Positions 5,440-5,531 of a stretch of 5,531 nucleotides of DNA are shown here, piece after piece. Below the pieces are notes generated by a model. The model was given only the letters and a program-made list of their open reading frames with translations, searched no databases and had not been told where the DNA came from. Within the stretch, counting starts at the first letter, position 1. Each line of letters begins with the position of its first letter. The DNA is from Gammaproteobacteria bacterium (GTDB taxonomy: Bacteria > Pseudomonadota > Gammaproteobacteria > UBA4575), in the NCBI GenBank assembly GCA_027297825.1, contig JAPUHH010000161.1, positions 1 through 5,531 on the forward strand. Direction: 5' to 3'. Both the position numbers and the translations under genes were made by a program.

Positions 5440-5531
5440 TTGGTTTCATTATTCCTTAGCCAAGTAGACCTGTCTAATGCAACCATACTTTCATCGTTAT
5501 ACTGGATATTTTATGACCGATTATAGCGAAA
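5440..5531 (-). other. Upstream region of hvfB, possible end of another gene or promoter
   Basis: Two readings compete. In one minus-strand frame the sequence is open from the window edge (5530) to a TAG at 5476-5474, giving a tail ending SSITMKVWLH, which could be the end of an upstream gene. It has no Cys and does not resemble an HvfA or BufA precursor end. Alternatively, TATAAT at 5525-5520 is a perfect -10 hexamer, with any -35 outside the window, and would start an hvfBC transcript close to its first gene. The sequence does not decide between them. Confidence 0.3.

Noticed and set aside
5371..5449. Overlapping frame starting at the ATG at 5449, closer to the AAGGA ribosome binding site of hvfB
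   Set aside because: The frame is only about 25 codons, overlaps the conserved start of hvfB, and the AAGGA would be just 3 nt from it, so it is probably chance.

Overview
The window looks like a piece of an AT-rich, Gram-negative chromosome, most likely from a gammaproteobacterium. This rests on a 'GCGGG-SSSS' type lipoprotein, a polyisoprenyl-phosphate hexose-1-phosphate transferase of the WcaJ type, a DUF6580 membrane protein, and an HvfB/HvfC pair of the proteobacterial kind. The genus cannot be told from the sequence. No tRNA, rRNA, CRISPR array, transposase or insertion sequence was seen.

Layout. (1) Positions 1-754, minus strand: two tandem genes for small exported proteins. The downstream one (1-211, cut by the window edge) is a lipoprotein. 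The upstream one (293-754) is its paralog. Both carry NPLRDL at residues 47-52 followed by a CF-IK-Y signature, but the upstream copy has Phe where the lipobox Cys would be. (2) Positions 755-1477: about 720 bases without a large gene. This stretch holds an exact TGTGA-N6-TCACA palindrome of the CRP/Vfr type (918-933), a -10-like element one class-I distance downstream on the plus strand, interleaved inverted repeats near 1141-1183, and a possible 40-codon small gene (1318-1440). (3) Positions 1478-2914, plus strand: the initiating enzyme of exopolysaccharide repeat-unit assembly. (4) Positions 3041-3547, plus strand: a DUF6580 multi-pass membrane protein, followed by a rho-independent terminator at 3704-3737. 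(5) Positions 5439-3778, minus strand: hvfB-hvfC, encoding an MNIO (formerly DUF692) peptide-modifying iron enzyme and its DUF2063 partner, convergent with region 4.

How the genes work together. hvfB and hvfC form a two-gene unit expected to modify Cys residues of a secreted precursor peptide. No precursor gene is visible; only 92 bases upstream of hvfB lie inside the window. The sugar-phosphate transferase starts lipid-linked glycan synthesis but has no glycosyltransferase, Wzx, Wzy or export partner here. It may serve a cluster elsewhere or beyond the window. The CRP-like site lies between the divergent lipoprotein-paralog gene and the transferase gene and could link either to cAMP signalling.

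The most interesting points are the possible loss of a lipobox in one of two paralogs with reordered fibronectin-III-like halves, the CRP-like site with a roughly 490-base leader, and the HvfBC pair without a visible substrate. None of these amounts to a proven new system.
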